Below, one piece after another: positions 42,330-51,994 of a stretch of DNA of 64,000 nt. The position numbers and the translations under genes were made by a program. The notes beneath the pieces were generated by a model, which made no database searches, was not told the DNA's origin, and saw only the letters and a program-made list of their open reading frames with translations. The DNA is from Streptomyces coelicoflavus. GTDB lineage: Bacteria; Actinomycetota; Actinomycetes; Streptomycetales; Streptomycetaceae. The stretch spans positions 496,001-560,000 of the forward strand of contig NZ_BEWB01000005.1 in the NCBI RefSeq assembly GCF_003112555.1, written 5' to 3'. Within the stretch, counting starts at the first letter, position 1, and the number at the start of each line of letters is the position of its first letter.

Positions 42330-44104
42330 CAGTCGGCCGACGCCGACCACCCCACCGCCTCGACGCGTGCCGCGTCCGCCGGGCGCGCGTCGTGGAACAG
42401 GACGTCACCGCCAGCCTCCGCGCGCACCCCGTCGACGTACGCCCCGCGGCCCACGTACAGCCGGTCGGTCGTGTACCGCCAGCGCAGGACGAGACCGCGC
42501 GCGGACGGCAGGCCGGCGGTCAGCCGGTGCCAGACGCGCCCCGACCAGCCGGTGGCCGAGCCCGCCGGATGCTCCCGGGGCGCCTCGCCGCGCCGGGTCG
42601 TGGTGAACGGCACCGGCCGCCACGACGCGCCGCCGTCGGCCGAGGCCTCCAGGACCAGGATGTCCGACCCGGGCTCGGTGTCCCACCACAGCGAGCAGCG
42701 CAGCCGCGCCCGCCCGGGCGAGGTGTCCAGCGCGGGCAGCGTCAGCGTGGCCGTCGTGGAACCCGCGGTCCCCGAGAACCAGGCGGTGCGTCCGTGCGCG
42801 GGCCGCACCGGCACCGCCCGTGCCAGGTTGGTGCCCGCCGCCACCCGAGGAGCCGAGCCGGAACGCCAACTGCGCACCGGGTGGACGGAGTTGCCCAGGA
42901 CGACGAGGAACGAATCGGTCGTCGGGTCCAGCACCAGCGAGGTGCCCGTGAAGCCGGTGTGCCCGGCCGTGCGCGGAGTCGCCATCGCCCCCATGTACCA
43001 GTGCTGGTAGAGCTCGAAGCCCAGGCCGTGCTCGTCGCCGGGGAAGTCGGTGTTGAAGTCGGTGAACATCAGCTCCACCGACTCCGGCCGCAGGATGCGC
43101 GCCCGGCCGTAGGAGCCGCCGTTGAGGAGCGTCCGGCCGAGGACGGCGAGGTCCCACGCGCAGGAGAACACGCCCGCGTGCCCGGCCACCCCGCCCAGGC
43201 TGAAGGCGTTCTCGTCGTGCACCTCGCCCCACACCAGGCCGCGGTCCAGGCCGGACCAGGGGAGCCGGGCGTCCTCGGTGGCCGCGATCCCCGGCCGCCA
43301 GGAGGCGGGCGGGTTGTAGCGGGTGCGGTCGAGACCGAGCGGCCGGGTGATCCCGTCGCGCAGCAGCACGTCCAGGGTGCGGCCGGTGACCTTCTCGAGC
43401 ACCAGCTGGAGCGAGATCATGTTCAGGTCCGAGTACAGGTACGCCGTGCCGGGGGCATTCACCGGCGCCTCGTCGTAGACGAGTTGGACCCGCTCCTCGT
43501 ACGTGGGCGCGCTGTACAGCGGGATCCAGGCCCGGAACCCCGAGGTGTGCGTCAGCAGCTGGCGGATCGTCACGTCCCCCTTGCCGGCCCGCCCGAAGTC
43601 CGGCAGGTACGTGGCGACCGGCGCCTCCAGTTCCAGCGTGCCCCGCTCCAGCTGCTGCACGGCGAGGATCGAGGTGAACAGCTTGGAGATCGACGCGAGG
43701 TCGAACACCGTGTCCCCGGTCATCGGGATCTGCTGCGCCGCCGGGAACTCGACACCGGTGTCGGTCGCCTCGTCGTAGGCCCGGTAGCGCACCGCCGTGC
43801 CGATCGGCTCGTGCAGCGCCACCGTGCCGCCCCGGCCGGCCAGCAGCACGGCCCCCGCGTACCAGGGGTGCTTGGGCGACGGGTTGAGGAACGCCTCTGC
43901 GTCGGTGACGAGCTGGCGCAGATGGCCGGAGAGCAGCCCGGCGCGTTCGGCGGACCCGTGCCGGAGGGTGGGACGGCGGCCCCGGTCGGCGACGGCCTGT
44001 GCCGGTCCTGCCGCGAACGGGGTGATGGCCAGGGCGCCGCCCAGTGCCAGGGCCCCGGCACCCAGTTGACGCCGTGTGAATCCGTTCGTCGCCTGACCGG
44101 CCAT
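42329..44104 (-). CDS. Tat-exported serine hydrolase (beta-lactamase/esterase class C fold)
   Basis: 591 residues. The N-terminus has a twin-arginine signal (TRRQLGAGALALGGALA) cut near AQA at residue 37. The penicillin-binding fold shows Ser138/Lys141 in SISK, a YSD motif in YLYSDLN, and HTGFTG near residue 360 as the third box. About 160 C-terminal residues form a second, beta-rich domain (TAWFSGTAGSTTATLTLPAL). Likely an extracellular esterase or peptidoglycan-peptide hydrolase. Two GAAAG/TTTC palindromes lie in its promoter. Confidence 0.87.
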   Translation of the reverse strand: MAGQATNGFTRRQLGAGALALGGALAITPFAAGPAQAVADRGRRPTLRHGSAERAGLLSGHLRQLVTDAEAFLNPSPKHPWYAGAVLLAGRGGTVALHEPIGTAVRYRAYDEATDTGVEFPAAQQIPMTGDTVFDLASISKLFTSILAVQQLERGTLELEAPVATYLPDFGRAGKGDVTIRQLLTHTSGFRAWIPLYSAPTYEERVQLVYDEAPVNAPGTAYLYSDLNMISLQLVLEKVTGRTLDVLLRDGITRPLGLDRTRYNPPASWRPGIAATEDARLPWSGLDRGLVWGEVHDENAFSLGGVAGHAGVFSCAWDLAVLGRTLLNGGSYGRARILRPESVELMFTDFNTDFPGDEHGLGFELYQHWYMGAMATPRTAGHTGFTGTSLVLDPTTDSFLVVLGNSVHPVRSWRSGSAPRVAAGTNLARAVPVRPAHGRTAWFSGTAGSTTATLTLPALDTSPGRARLRCSLWWDTEPGSDILVLEASADGGASWRPVPFTTTRRGEAPREHPAGSATGWSGRVWHRLTAGLPSARGLVLRWRYTTDRLYVGRGAYVDGVRAEAGGDVLFHDARPADAARVEAVGWSASAD

Positions 44105-44129
44105 CGAAGAGCCTCCCGCCGCCGAAGCT

Positions 44130-44170
44130 GAAAGTATCTTTCCCGGATCGCCGTGCGGAGTGAAACTTTC
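44130..44170. promoter_or_regulatory. Paired GAAA/TTTC palindromes in divergent promoter
   Basis: GAAAGTATCTTTC (44130-44142) and GAAACTTTC (44162-44170), both perfect palindromes around a central base or triplet, with centres 30 bp apart (about three helical turns). They lie between the serine hydrolase and the acyl-CoA ligase. They resemble sites of RpiR/MurR-type regulators; no such regulator is in the window. Confidence 0.55.
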
Positions 44171-44277
44171 CTGTCAGGGGCGGCCCGTGTCAATGGGGTG
44201 TGCGCGGCGGAAGCGAGGAGCCGGCGGACCGGCGCACACGGCTTGACCCGCCCCCGCCACCGGCCGAGGATCATGTC

Positions 44278-45786
44278 ATGACGCCCGGACACGACAGCAC
44301 CGGCAGCACCGTTGACGGGATGCTGCGGCGCAGCGCCCGACGCACTCCGGCCCGCGTCGCGGTGGAGTACCGCGACCGCACCTGGACGTACGGGGAACTC
44401 GACACCGCGGTCTCCCGCGCGGCGAGCGTTTTGTTGGATGAGGGGCTGTCCCCGGGCGACCGGGTCGGCGCCTACGGCCACAACTCCGACGCCTACCTGA
44501 TCGCCTTCCTGGCCTGCGCCCGCGCGGGCCTGGTGCACGTCCCGGTCAACCAGAACCTCACCGGCGACGACCTCGCCTACCTCGTCGCCCAGTCCGGCAG
44601 CGCCCTGGTCCTCGCCGACCCCGGCCTCGCCGCCCGCCTCCCCGGCGGGACCCGCACCCTGCCGCTGCGCGACGCCGACGGCTCGCTCCTCGCCCGCCTC
44701 GCGTCGGCACCCGCGTACGACGGACCCGGACCCCGCGCCGAGGACCTGGTGCAGCTCCTCTACACCTCGGGCACCACCGCGCTGCCCAAGGGCGCGATGA
44801 TGACCCACCGGGCGCTGGTGCACGAGTACCTGAGCGCCATCACCGCCCTCGACCTGAGCGCGGGCGACCGTCCCGCGCACGCGCTGCCGCTCTACCACTC
44901 GGCGCAGACCCACGTCTTCCTGCTGCCCTACCTGGCGGTCGGCGCCACCAGCATCGTCCTGGACGCACCGGACGGCGACCTCCTCTTCGACCTGATCGAA
45001 GCGGGCCGGGTCGACAGCCTGTTCGCACCGCCCACCGTGTGGATCGGCCTCGCGAACCGCGCCGACTTCACCACCCGCGACCTCGGCGGCCTGCGCAAGG
45101 CCTACTACGGCGCGTCGATCATGCCGGTGCCCGTCCTGGAACGGCTCCGGGCCCACCTGCCCCACCTGGCCTTCTACAACTGCTTCGGGCAGAGCGAGAT
45201 CGGCCCCCTCGCCACCGTCCTCGGCCCCGACGAGCACGAGGGCCGGATGGACTCCTGCGGCCGCCCCGTCCTGTTCGTCGACGCGCGCGTGGTCGACGAG
45301 GACGGCAAGGACGTGCCCGACGGCACGCCCGGCGAAGTCGTCTACCGCTCCCCGCAGTTGTGCGAGGGCTACTGGGACAAGCCCGAGGAGACCGAGGCCG
45401 CCTTCCGCGACGGCTGGTTCCACTCCGGAGACCTCGCCGTACGGGACGCCGACGGCTACTACACGATCGTCGACCGGGTGAAGGACGTCATCAACTCCGG
45501 CGGCGTGCTGGTCGCCTCCCGCCAGGTCGAGGACGCCCTCTACACCCACGACGCCGTCGCCGAGGCGGCCGTCGTCGGCCTGCCCGACGAACGGTGGATC
45601 GAGGCCGTCACGGCCGTCGTCGTGCCGCGGGGCGAGGTCACCGAGGACGAACTGATCGCCCACGCCCGCGAGCGGCTCACCGCCTTCAAGGCCCCCAAGC
45701 GGGTCCTCTTCGTGGACGCCCTGCCGCGCAACGCCAGCGGCAAGATCCTGAAGAGGGAGCTGCGGGACCGCTTCGCCGGTTCCTGA
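44278..45786 (+). CDS. AMP-forming acyl-CoA ligase
   Basis: 502 residues from ATG 44278 with GAGGAT upstream. The ANL motifs are LLYTSGTTALPKGAMMTHR, NCFGQSEIGPLA, HSGDLAVRDADGYYTIVDRVKDVINSGGVLV and LPRNASGKILKREL with the catalytic lysine. It activates a fatty or aromatic acid as its CoA thioester. The length is like that of FadD3, but there is no other steroid gene here, so HIP as substrate is only a possibility. In the hinge, GGVLVAS replaces the more usual GGENIYP. Confidence 0.88.
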   Translation: MTPGHDSTGSTVDGMLRRSARRTPARVAVEYRDRTWTYGELDTAVSRAASVLLDEGLSPGDRVGAYGHNSDAYLIAFLACARAGLVHVPVNQNLTGDDLAYLVAQSGSALVLADPGLAARLPGGTRTLPLRDADGSLLARLASAPAYDGPGPRAEDLVQLLYTSGTTALPKGAMMTHRALVHEYLSAITALDLSAGDRPAHALPLYHSAQTHVFLLPYLAVGATSIVLDAPDGDLLFDLIEAGRVDSLFAPPTVWIGLANRADFTTRDLGGLRKAYYGASIMPVPVLERLRAHLPHLAFYNCFGQSEIGPLATVLGPDEHEGRMDSCGRPVLFVDARVVDEDGKDVPDGTPGEVVYRSPQLCEGYWDKPEETEAAFRDGWFHSGDLAVRDADGYYTIVDRVKDVINSGGVLVASRQVEDALYTHDAVAEAAVVGLPDERWIEAVTAVVVPRGEVTEDELIAHARERLTAFKAPKRVLFVDALPRNASGKILKRELRDRFAGS

Positions 45787-45882
45787 CCCGCCGGCTCCGG
45801 CGATCCCTTCGCACGGCCTGTCGGCGGCCGGGCCGGATCGCTAGGCTGACCCGCGGACGACGAAACCGGGAGGAGCACGGAC

Positions 45883-46125
45883 GTGGCCGAGAGCACCACC
45901 CAACAGCGACCGCTCATGGGCTGGGACAAGCCGGAGCTGGACCTCAGCAACGCGCAGTGGCAGTCCAGCAGCCGAGGCCTGGGGGATGTCCAGATCGCCT
46001 TCGTCGAGGGGTTCATCGCCATGCGCAACAGCGGCAGTCCGCAGAGCCCCTCGCTGATCTTCACCCCCGCCGAATGGGGCGCGTTCGTGTCGGGAGCGCG
46101 GGAGGGGGAGTTCGACCTCACGTAG
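45883..46125 (+). CDS. DUF397 protein
   Basis: 80 residues, GTG start with GGAGGAG upstream. The pattern AQWQSSSRGLGDVQIAFVEGFIAMRNSGSP...LIFTPAEWGAFVSGAREGEFDL is DUF397. These small proteins usually sit beside an XRE regulator of the WhiJ/BldB-associated type and act with it. No XRE gene adjoins this one. Monocistronic. Confidence 0.9.
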   Translation: MAESTTQQRPLMGWDKPELDLSNAQWQSSSRGLGDVQIAFVEGFIAMRNSGSPQSPSLIFTPAEWGAFVSGAREGEFDLT

Positions 46126-46210
46126 GACGACCGCGGGGTGCGCCGACCGGCCGAACCGGGGTGTTTGCCCCGCCACCGGGGGGAAGTCCGTACTCCGGAG
46201 GTGAGGACCC

Positions 46211-47113
46211 ATGAGCACCCTGCCGGTCATCGCGGCGGTCGACGGTTCGGACGACGGCCTGCGCGCCCTGGACTGGGCGCTCGACGCCGCCCACCGGCGC
46301 GAGGCACCCCTGCGGGTGGTGCACGTGCGCCAGTACGCCGCCTGGGCCCAGACCGACGTCCTGGTCGCGGGCCCCCCGGACACCGCCGAGGACCCGGCCC
46401 TCGACCAGGCCCGCGCCCACCTCCAGGGGCGCGCCTTCGCGGTGCCGACGGAGTACGTCGCCATGGAGGGCGTACCGGGCGCCCTGCTGCCGGAACTGGG
46501 CGCCGACGCCCAACTGCTGGTGCTCGGCTCCCGGGGGCGGGGCGGCTTCACCGGCCTGCTGCTCGGCTCCAACGGCATGGCCGCCGCCCGCGACGCCGAG
46601 TGCCCCGTCGTCGTGGTGCCCCGGCCCGGGCGCGAGGTCCACGGCGAGGCGCCGGACGAACCCGGCCCCCGGGTGGTGGTCGGCCTGCACGTGGACAGCC
46701 CCGACGACGCCACCCTGTCCTTCGCCTTCACCGAGGCCGAGCTGCGCGGCGCCCGCCTCCAGGTGGTCGCCGCCTACCCGTGGCCGGTACAGACCTGGGC
46801 CGCCGCCGGCCAGATCGTGCCCCCCGTGATCGACGAGGTCTCCCTCGAGAGTGAGACCAGGGTCCTCGCCGACGGCTTCCTCACCCCTTACCGCGAGCGC
46901 CACCCCGACGTCCGCGCCGAACCGTACGTCGCGCCGGGCGACGCCGCCGGACACCTGGTCGCGACCTCCCGGGACGCCGACCTGGTCGTGGTCGGCCGCC
47001 ACCGCCGCCGCCTGCTCGCCCCCGCCCGCATGATGGGCTCGGTCACCCACGCCGTCCTGCTGCACGCCGCGTCCCCGGTCGCGGTGGTCCCCCCGGCTCC
47101 ACCGCAGGAGTGA
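46211..47113 (+). CDS. Tandem universal stress protein
   Basis: 300 residues with two Usp folds. The first (about 5-143) has an intact ATP motif GSRGRGGFTGLLLGS (G-2x-G-9x-G-S). The second (about 155-295) reads GRHRRRLLAPARMMGS, which has lost the second glycine, so probably only one half binds ATP. GGAGG precedes the ATG. Likely part of a dormancy/stress set with neighbouring SigB-type promoters, though no such promoter is evident directly upstream. Confidence 0.9.
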   Translation: MSTLPVIAAVDGSDDGLRALDWALDAAHRREAPLRVVHVRQYAAWAQTDVLVAGPPDTAEDPALDQARAHLQGRAFAVPTEYVAMEGVPGALLPELGADAQLLVLGSRGRGGFTGLLLGSNGMAAARDAECPVVVVPRPGREVHGEAPDEPGPRVVVGLHVDSPDDATLSFAFTEAELRGARLQVVAAYPWPVQTWAAAGQIVPPVIDEVSLESETRVLADGFLTPYRERHPDVRAEPYVAPGDAAGHLVATSRDADLVVVGRHRRRLLAPARMMGSVTHAVLLHAASPVAVVPPAPPQE

Positions 47114-47150
47114 CACCCGGCCCCGCCCCGGCGTGCCTATCATCGGCCCC

Positions 47151-47753
47151 ATGCAGGACTCGCCCGGCAGGGACACCCGGATCGCGCTCGGCCTCGCGCT
47201 GACCCTCCGGCACGACGGACACGGCTCGGTCGCCGACGACCTGACCGACCCCGCCGGGCTCACCGCCTGGGTCACGGATCACCCCGGGCTCGTGCCGGAC
47301 GGCGAGGGCTTCACCGCCGACGCCGCCGCCCTGGCCGCCGTACGGGACGTACGGGCCGCCGCCCGTGCGCTCTTCGCCCGCGCCGTGCGCCCCGGCGAGC
47401 CGAGCCCAGCCGACGCCGCCCGGCTGCTGCCCGTGCCCGAGGCCGTGCGACGCCTGAACGAGGCGGCCGCGCGCACCCCCACGGTCCCCGTCCTCGCCTG
47501 GACCGGCACCGCCGCACCCGTGGTACGCGCCGCACCCGCCGAGGGCGCCCGGACCGACCTGGCCGCCGCCCTCGCACAGGCCGTGATCGGCTTCCTCGCG
47601 GGGCCCGACCGGCAGCGGCTGCGGGCCTGCCACGCACCGCGCTGCGTGCGCTACTTCCTCAAGGAGCACCCGCGTCAGCAATGGTGCAAGCCCTCCTGCG
47701 GCAACCGGGCGCGGGTGGCCCGCCACCAGGAGCGGCACCGGCGGACCGCGTAG
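47151..47753 (+). CDS. CGNR zinc-finger/ABATE-domain regulator-like protein
   Basis: 200 residues from ATG 47151 (an ATG six codons earlier is possible). The N-terminal alpha-helical ABATE domain leads to the CGNR finger CHAPRCVRYFLKEHPRQQWCKPSCGNRARVARHQER, with four cysteines for zinc. Such proteins are thought to be stress-related DNA-binding factors; the target is unknown. Confidence 0.88.
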   Translation: MQDSPGRDTRIALGLALTLRHDGHGSVADDLTDPAGLTAWVTDHPGLVPDGEGFTADAAALAAVRDVRAAARALFARAVRPGEPSPADAARLLPVPEAVRRLNEAAARTPTVPVLAWTGTAAPVVRAAPAEGARTDLAAALAQAVIGFLAGPDRQRLRACHAPRCVRYFLKEHPRQQWCKPSCGNRARVARHQERHRRTA

Positions 47754-47810
47754 CCCGGCCGGCGTCCGCCCGCACGCCGTTCACCCGGCCCGGCCACGTA
47801 CCATGGCGGC

Positions 47811-48308
47811 ATGTCGTTCCTCCGCCGCCGCAGCGCCACGCCCGCCGGGCCCGACTTCGACGTACTGGCCATGGACCCGGGCGACTGGCCCGGGAACCTC
47901 GGCGCCGGCCTGCTGCCCGCGCCCGACGGCACCTGCCAGGGCGTCTTCCTGCGCTACGACCTGTTCGGCGGCCGCGGCCCCGCGATGATCATCGGCAACC
48001 TCCCGGACGGCTCCCCGGCCCGCGAGGTCCCCGAGGGGGAGATCCCCTTCGAGGTGGCCCAGCTGCTGCTCGCCCTGGAGAACGACGAGGAGATCACGGT
48101 CGTCGGCGCCGAGGACGTCCCCGTGATGCAGGGCGACAACCTCCTCATCGTGCGCCGCCTCAAGCTCTCCGAGAGCCGGATCTCCTGCGTCCAGTTCGAC
48201 CGCAGCGACGGCGTCCTGGTCACCATCGCCGCCTGGGACCGCCCCATCACCGACGACCTGTACGCCCTGCTGAAGCCGCTCCCGGCGGAGCTTTTCCAGC
48301 AGGGCTGA
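47811..48308 (+). CDS. Conserved hypothetical protein, unrecognised
   Basis: 165 residues from an ATG with TACCATGGCGGC just upstream and no clear Shine-Dalgarno. I do not recognise it. It has no signal or membrane segment, a basic N-terminus (MSFLRRRS), a central mixed alpha/beta pattern (EITVVGAEDVPVMQGDNLLIVRRL) and an acidic overall composition. Codon use is normal for the window. It lies downstream of the CGNR gene by 57 bp and is convergent with the amidase. Confidence 0.7.
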   Translation: MSFLRRRSATPAGPDFDVLAMDPGDWPGNLGAGLLPAPDGTCQGVFLRYDLFGGRGPAMIIGNLPDGSPAREVPEGEIPFEVAQLLLALENDEEITVVGAEDVPVMQGDNLLIVRRLKLSESRISCVQFDRSDGVLVTIAAWDRPITDDLYALLKPLPAELFQQG

Positions 48309-48321
48309 GACCGCGCGGCGG

Positions 48322-50265
48322 CTACCGCGCGGCCGAGACCGTCACGTCGGCGGCGCGCACGTAGGCCACCCGGTGGCCGTACTGGATCTCGTAGTACTGG
48401 TCCTCGCCGGTCACCACCCGGTGGGAGGCCTCGTCGAAGGTGACCGCGTAGTAGTACTCGCCGGGCACCTTCTCACCGACCACGTACTTCTGCCCCGCGG
48501 GCAGCGTGTACGGCAGCGGCGACACCGCCTGGGCGGGCACGCCCGCCGGGTAGGCGGCCTTCTCCGGGTACGCCCGCCCGTACACCGGGACGCTCGCGAG
48601 GCCCTTCCTCGGGGTGATCACGCGTCCCGACGCGGGCACCGCCGCCGGGTTCTTCCCGGGGTTGTGGAACCAGGCCTTCTGGCCCAGGTACCAGATGGCC
48701 GTCCAGTCGCCCCAGCGGTCGGCCACCGCGTACTGCTGGCCAGTGGAGACCCGCGACGACAGGTCGTTCACCCCGGTCGTGGGGGTGGTGCCGAGACCGA
48801 TGTCCTTGATCAGCGGCGCGTTCACGTCGTGGTCGGAGTACAGCCGCACCTCGCTGGAGCCGTGCGCCGCGCAGGGCTCGCCCGCCGTCTCGCAGCCGGT
48901 GTACCCGGGGCGGTTGGCGTCGTAGTCGGGGCGGATCGTCACCAGGGAGGAGTTCTTCCCGGCGGTCGGCTGGAAGGGCCGGCCGAGCAGCTGGAAGTAG
49001 TGCCGCCAGTCCCAGTACGGGCCCGGGTCGGTGTGCATGCCCGGGATGGTGGCCGTGGTGGTGCCGGGCACGTTGTCGTGGCCGAGGACGTGCTGCCGGT
49101 CCAGCGGGATGTCGTACTTCTTCGCCAGGTACTTCACCAGCCGCGCCGACGACCGGTACATCGCCTCCGTGTACCAGGCGTCCGGCTCCGCCAGGAAGCC
49201 CTCGTGCTCCAGGCCGATCGACTTGGCGTTGACGTACCAGTTGCCCGCGTGCCAGGCGACGTCCTTCGCCTTCACGTGCTGGGCGATGTGACCGTCGGTG
49301 GAACGCAGCGTGTAGTTCCAGGACACGTAGGTGGGGTCCTGCACCATGTTGAGGACGCCGTTCCAGGTGCCCTCCGTGTCGTGCACCACGATGTAGCGGA
49401 TCCGCTGGGAGGCCGGCCGGTCGCCCAGGTCGTGGTTGCCGTAGTCGCCGTCGCCGAACTCCTCGTACGGCGCGGGGATCCACTCGCAGGACACCGACCT
49501 CGGGCACTCGGTCCCGGCGGCGGACGCGGCGCGCAGGTCCCCGCCCTCCAGTTGCGAGACGTCGGGTGCCAGGCCGGGGCGGGCGGCCAGGGCGACCCGC
49601 TGACCGGCGTCCGTGGTGCGCCGCTCACCCGTGCGGATGACCTCGTACACGTCGTTCGCGTACGCCGCCGCCGTCGCGGAGTCCTCCGCGCCCGAGAAAC
49701 GGGCCACCGCCCCGTACCAGTCCGCCGGGTCCGCACTGAGCGGCTCGCCCAGTTCCCGCTGGGCGGCGGCGAGCAGCGCGGCGCCGCCCGACACGTTCGC
49801 GGCCGGGTCGGTGCGCAGCGCCTCGGGACTCAGCCCGGTCAGCTCGGCGGCCCTCGGCAGCGTGGCCAGCCGGGCCGGCAGACCGGCGGACGACGGCGCG
49901 GCCCCGTGCGCCGGGCGCAGCGGGGCGCGCGCGTCGTCGCCGCGCGGGTCCTCGGCGCCCTCCGAGTGGTGGGACCGGGGCGCCTCGGCCAGTGCCGTGC
50001 GGGCGTCGGTGAGATGCAGCGGGCCGTAGCCGCCGGTCACGCTCGGCGCGCCGGCGTGCGCGTCCCAGCGGGACTGCAGATAGGAGACGCCGAGCAGGAC
50101 GCTCTGCGGCACGTGGTACTCGGCCGCCGCGGAGGCGAACGCCCGCTGGAGGCGGTCCGGGGCGGGCGGTGCGTCCGGGGGCGCGGCTGCGGACGGTGCC
50201 GCGCCGAGCAGCGGCAGCAGCAGCGCCGCGGTGGCCAGGGCGGGCACGACGGGGGATCCTCGCAA
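48322..50265 (-). CDS. Secreted N-acetylmuramoyl-L-alanine amidase (PGRP/amidase_2)
   Basis: 647 residues from TTG 50265, which follows a consensus AGGAGG at 6 nt. A signal peptide (VVPALATAALLLPLLGAAPSAAA) is followed by a Slt-like region with SVLLGVSYLQSRW (residues about 55-70), then the amidase domain with IRYIVVHDTEG, IGLEHEG, VLGHDNVPG and MHTDPGPYWDW, supplying the zinc histidines. The C-terminal third is two SH3-like repeats. It cleaves the glycan-peptide bond of peptidoglycan outside the cell. Confidence 0.9.
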   Translation of the reverse strand: MRGSPVVPALATAALLLPLLGAAPSAAAPPDAPPAPDRLQRAFASAAAEYHVPQSVLLGVSYLQSRWDAHAGAPSVTGGYGPLHLTDARTALAEAPRSHHSEGAEDPRGDDARAPLRPAHGAAPSSAGLPARLATLPRAAELTGLSPEALRTDPAANVSGGAALLAAAQRELGEPLSADPADWYGAVARFSGAEDSATAAAYANDVYEVIRTGERRTTDAGQRVALAARPGLAPDVSQLEGGDLRAASAAGTECPRSVSCEWIPAPYEEFGDGDYGNHDLGDRPASQRIRYIVVHDTEGTWNGVLNMVQDPTYVSWNYTLRSTDGHIAQHVKAKDVAWHAGNWYVNAKSIGLEHEGFLAEPDAWYTEAMYRSSARLVKYLAKKYDIPLDRQHVLGHDNVPGTTTATIPGMHTDPGPYWDWRHYFQLLGRPFQPTAGKNSSLVTIRPDYDANRPGYTGCETAGEPCAAHGSSEVRLYSDHDVNAPLIKDIGLGTTPTTGVNDLSSRVSTGQQYAVADRWGDWTAIWYLGQKAWFHNPGKNPAAVPASGRVITPRKGLASVPVYGRAYPEKAAYPAGVPAQAVSPLPYTLPAGQKYVVGEKVPGEYYYAVTFDEASHRVVTGEDQYYEIQYGHRVAYVRAADVTVSAAR

Positions 50266-50495
50266 AGCGGCCTCCTGTGACGGGTCGGGCGTGGGGGACG
50301 TGACGGGCGTGCGGGGCCGGGCTGGGTCAGTCGTACCCGGCGGTCCGACGATCCGTCAATCATGCCGTCATGGCGACGATTTCCCACGTCAGCAGGGGGT
50401 CCGGCGAGTTTCGTGGCGGCGGCCCACGGGCCTGCGGGGCGTCAGTGGCGTACACCTGTGGTCCCTGCGCACACCCGGGCCGACGGAAACGAAAA

Positions 50496-50532
50496 GCGCG
50501 GTGCGCCCCCCTGTCGGAGGGGCACACCGCGC
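50496..50532 (-). terminator. Terminator after phosphotransferase gene
   Basis: A 14-bp stem with one mismatch, GCGCGGTGCGCCCC against GGGGCACACCGCGC, 27 bp past the stop at 50559. The rest of the 293-bp gap up to 50265 holds no gene that I can see. Confidence 0.7.
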
Positions 50533-50558
50533 ACCGTCGTTCTGTTCGTGCCGTCCCG

Positions 50559-51701
50559 TCAGCGCGTGCCGACCGCCGCCCGCACGGCCCGCCGGGCCAT
50601 CTGGCAGTCGTCGTGCAGCCTGCGCAGCAGCAGCCGCTGCTCCTCGCCGGTCGGCGCGGCACCCGGGTGGACCGGCGCCGACGACGCGGCGACCGTGTCC
50701 TGCATCGAACGCTGCACGGCCGTCTCGTACGTACGGATCTCCCTGGTCAGGACGAGCATCAGGTTCACCAGGAAGGCGTCGCGCGCCGCGGTGCCCGTCG
50801 CCTGGGCGATCTGGCTGATCTGACGGCGGGCCGCCGGGGCGTCGCCGAGGACGGCCCACAGCGTCGCCAGGTCGTAGCCCGGCAGATACCAGCCCGCGTG
50901 CTCCCAGTCCACCAGCACCGGACCGGCCGGGGACATCAGGACGTTGGACAGCAGCGCGTCACCGTGGCAGAACTGGCCCAGGCCCTGGCGTCCGCCGGCG
51001 TGGGCGATGCCGTGCAGCAGCTTCTGAAGGTCGCCCAGGTCCCGGTCGGTGAGCAGCCCCAGCTCGTGGTAGCGGGAGATCCGGGCCGCGTAGTCCAGCG
51101 GCGCGTCGAAGGTGCCGGCCGGCGGCCGCCAGGCGTTCAGCCGGCAGACCGCTCCGATCGTCGCCCTGATGTCGGACCGGGACGGGGCCTCCAGGGGGTG
51201 CCGCTGCAACGCCGCCACCCGCCCGGGCATCCGCTCGATGACCAGCGTGCCGTTGTCCGGATCCGCCGCGATCAGTCTCGGCACCCGCACCGGAGGGCGC
51301 TGCCGGACGAACGAGCGGTATGCCCCTATCTCGTGCCGGCTGCGCTCCGCCCACGCGGGGGAGTGGTCAACTAAGCACTTGGCCACCGCCGTGCTGCGCC
51401 CGGTCGTGCCGACCAGGAGCACGGACCGCCCGCTGCGCCGCAGCACCTGCACGGGGGAGAACTCCGGGCAGATCCGGTGCACGGAGGCGATCGCCGTGCG
51501 CAGTTGGGCGCCCTGGGGGCCGGACAGGTCGATTCTTCCGCTGAGGGGCTGGGTGCCGGGCCCCGCGCCGTGCCGCGCCCTGCCCGCCCCGAGCACCGGG
51601 GCCGCCGGACGCGCGGGGGCGAGATAGGGGCCGCCGCCCGCCGTCGGGCGGGGGTGCAGCGAGCGCTGCGGGGCGGACACGGAGGACGATGCTGCGTACA
51701 T
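50559..51701 (-). CDS. Aminoglycoside phosphotransferase-family (APH/choline kinase-like) protein with TTA codon
   Basis: 380 residues. The kinase-like fold has the catalytic loop [15 protein letters not shown] (HxDxxxxN) and the metal site [20 protein letters not shown]. The substrate of such family members (aminoglycoside, choline, homoserine, other) cannot be told. Codon 110 (51374-51372) is TTA for leucine in VAKCLVDH, the only in-frame TTA I found in the window, so translation should need the bldA tRNA. It is divergent from nsdB. Confidence 0.88.
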   Translation of the reverse strand: MYAASSSVSAPQRSLHPRPTAGGGPYLAPARPAAPVLGAGRARHGAGPGTQPLSGRIDLSGPQGAQLRTAIASVHRICPEFSPVQVLRRSGRSVLLVGTTGRSTAVAKCLVDHSPAWAERSRHEIGAYRSFVRQRPPVRVPRLIAADPDNGTLVIERMPGRVAALQRHPLEAPSRSDIRATIGAVCRLNAWRPPAGTFDAPLDYAARISRYHELGLLTDRDLGDLQKLLHGIAHAGGRQGLGQFCHGDALLSNVLMSPAGPVLVDWEHAGWYLPGYDLATLWAVLGDAPAARRQISQIAQATGTAARDAFLVNLMLVLTREIRTYETAVQRSMQDTVAASSAPVHPGAAPTGEEQRLLLRRLHDDCQMARRAVRAAVGTR

Positions 51702-51994
51702 GGGCGAGACAGATCCCTTCGTGTGCCTGCTGTGCCTGCCTGAAGCGCGGTGCCCGTCCGGTCCGTTCGGTGCCGGGGGCACGCCTTCCGAAAGCCGTCG
51801 CGCCGCCCGACCGGCCGCCCGGGACCACCCTGGGGAGTGTCCCCGCGGCGACCGGGTCGGGGTGGCGCATTCCTACCTGACACCCGGCCGCCCGTGGCAC
51901 ACCATCTGGCGCACCCTGGCGAACGGTGGCGAATAGTCGCCCGGCAACCCGCACGGGGCTACTGTCAACTCAGCCGAGAACCTGGGGGCTTGAC

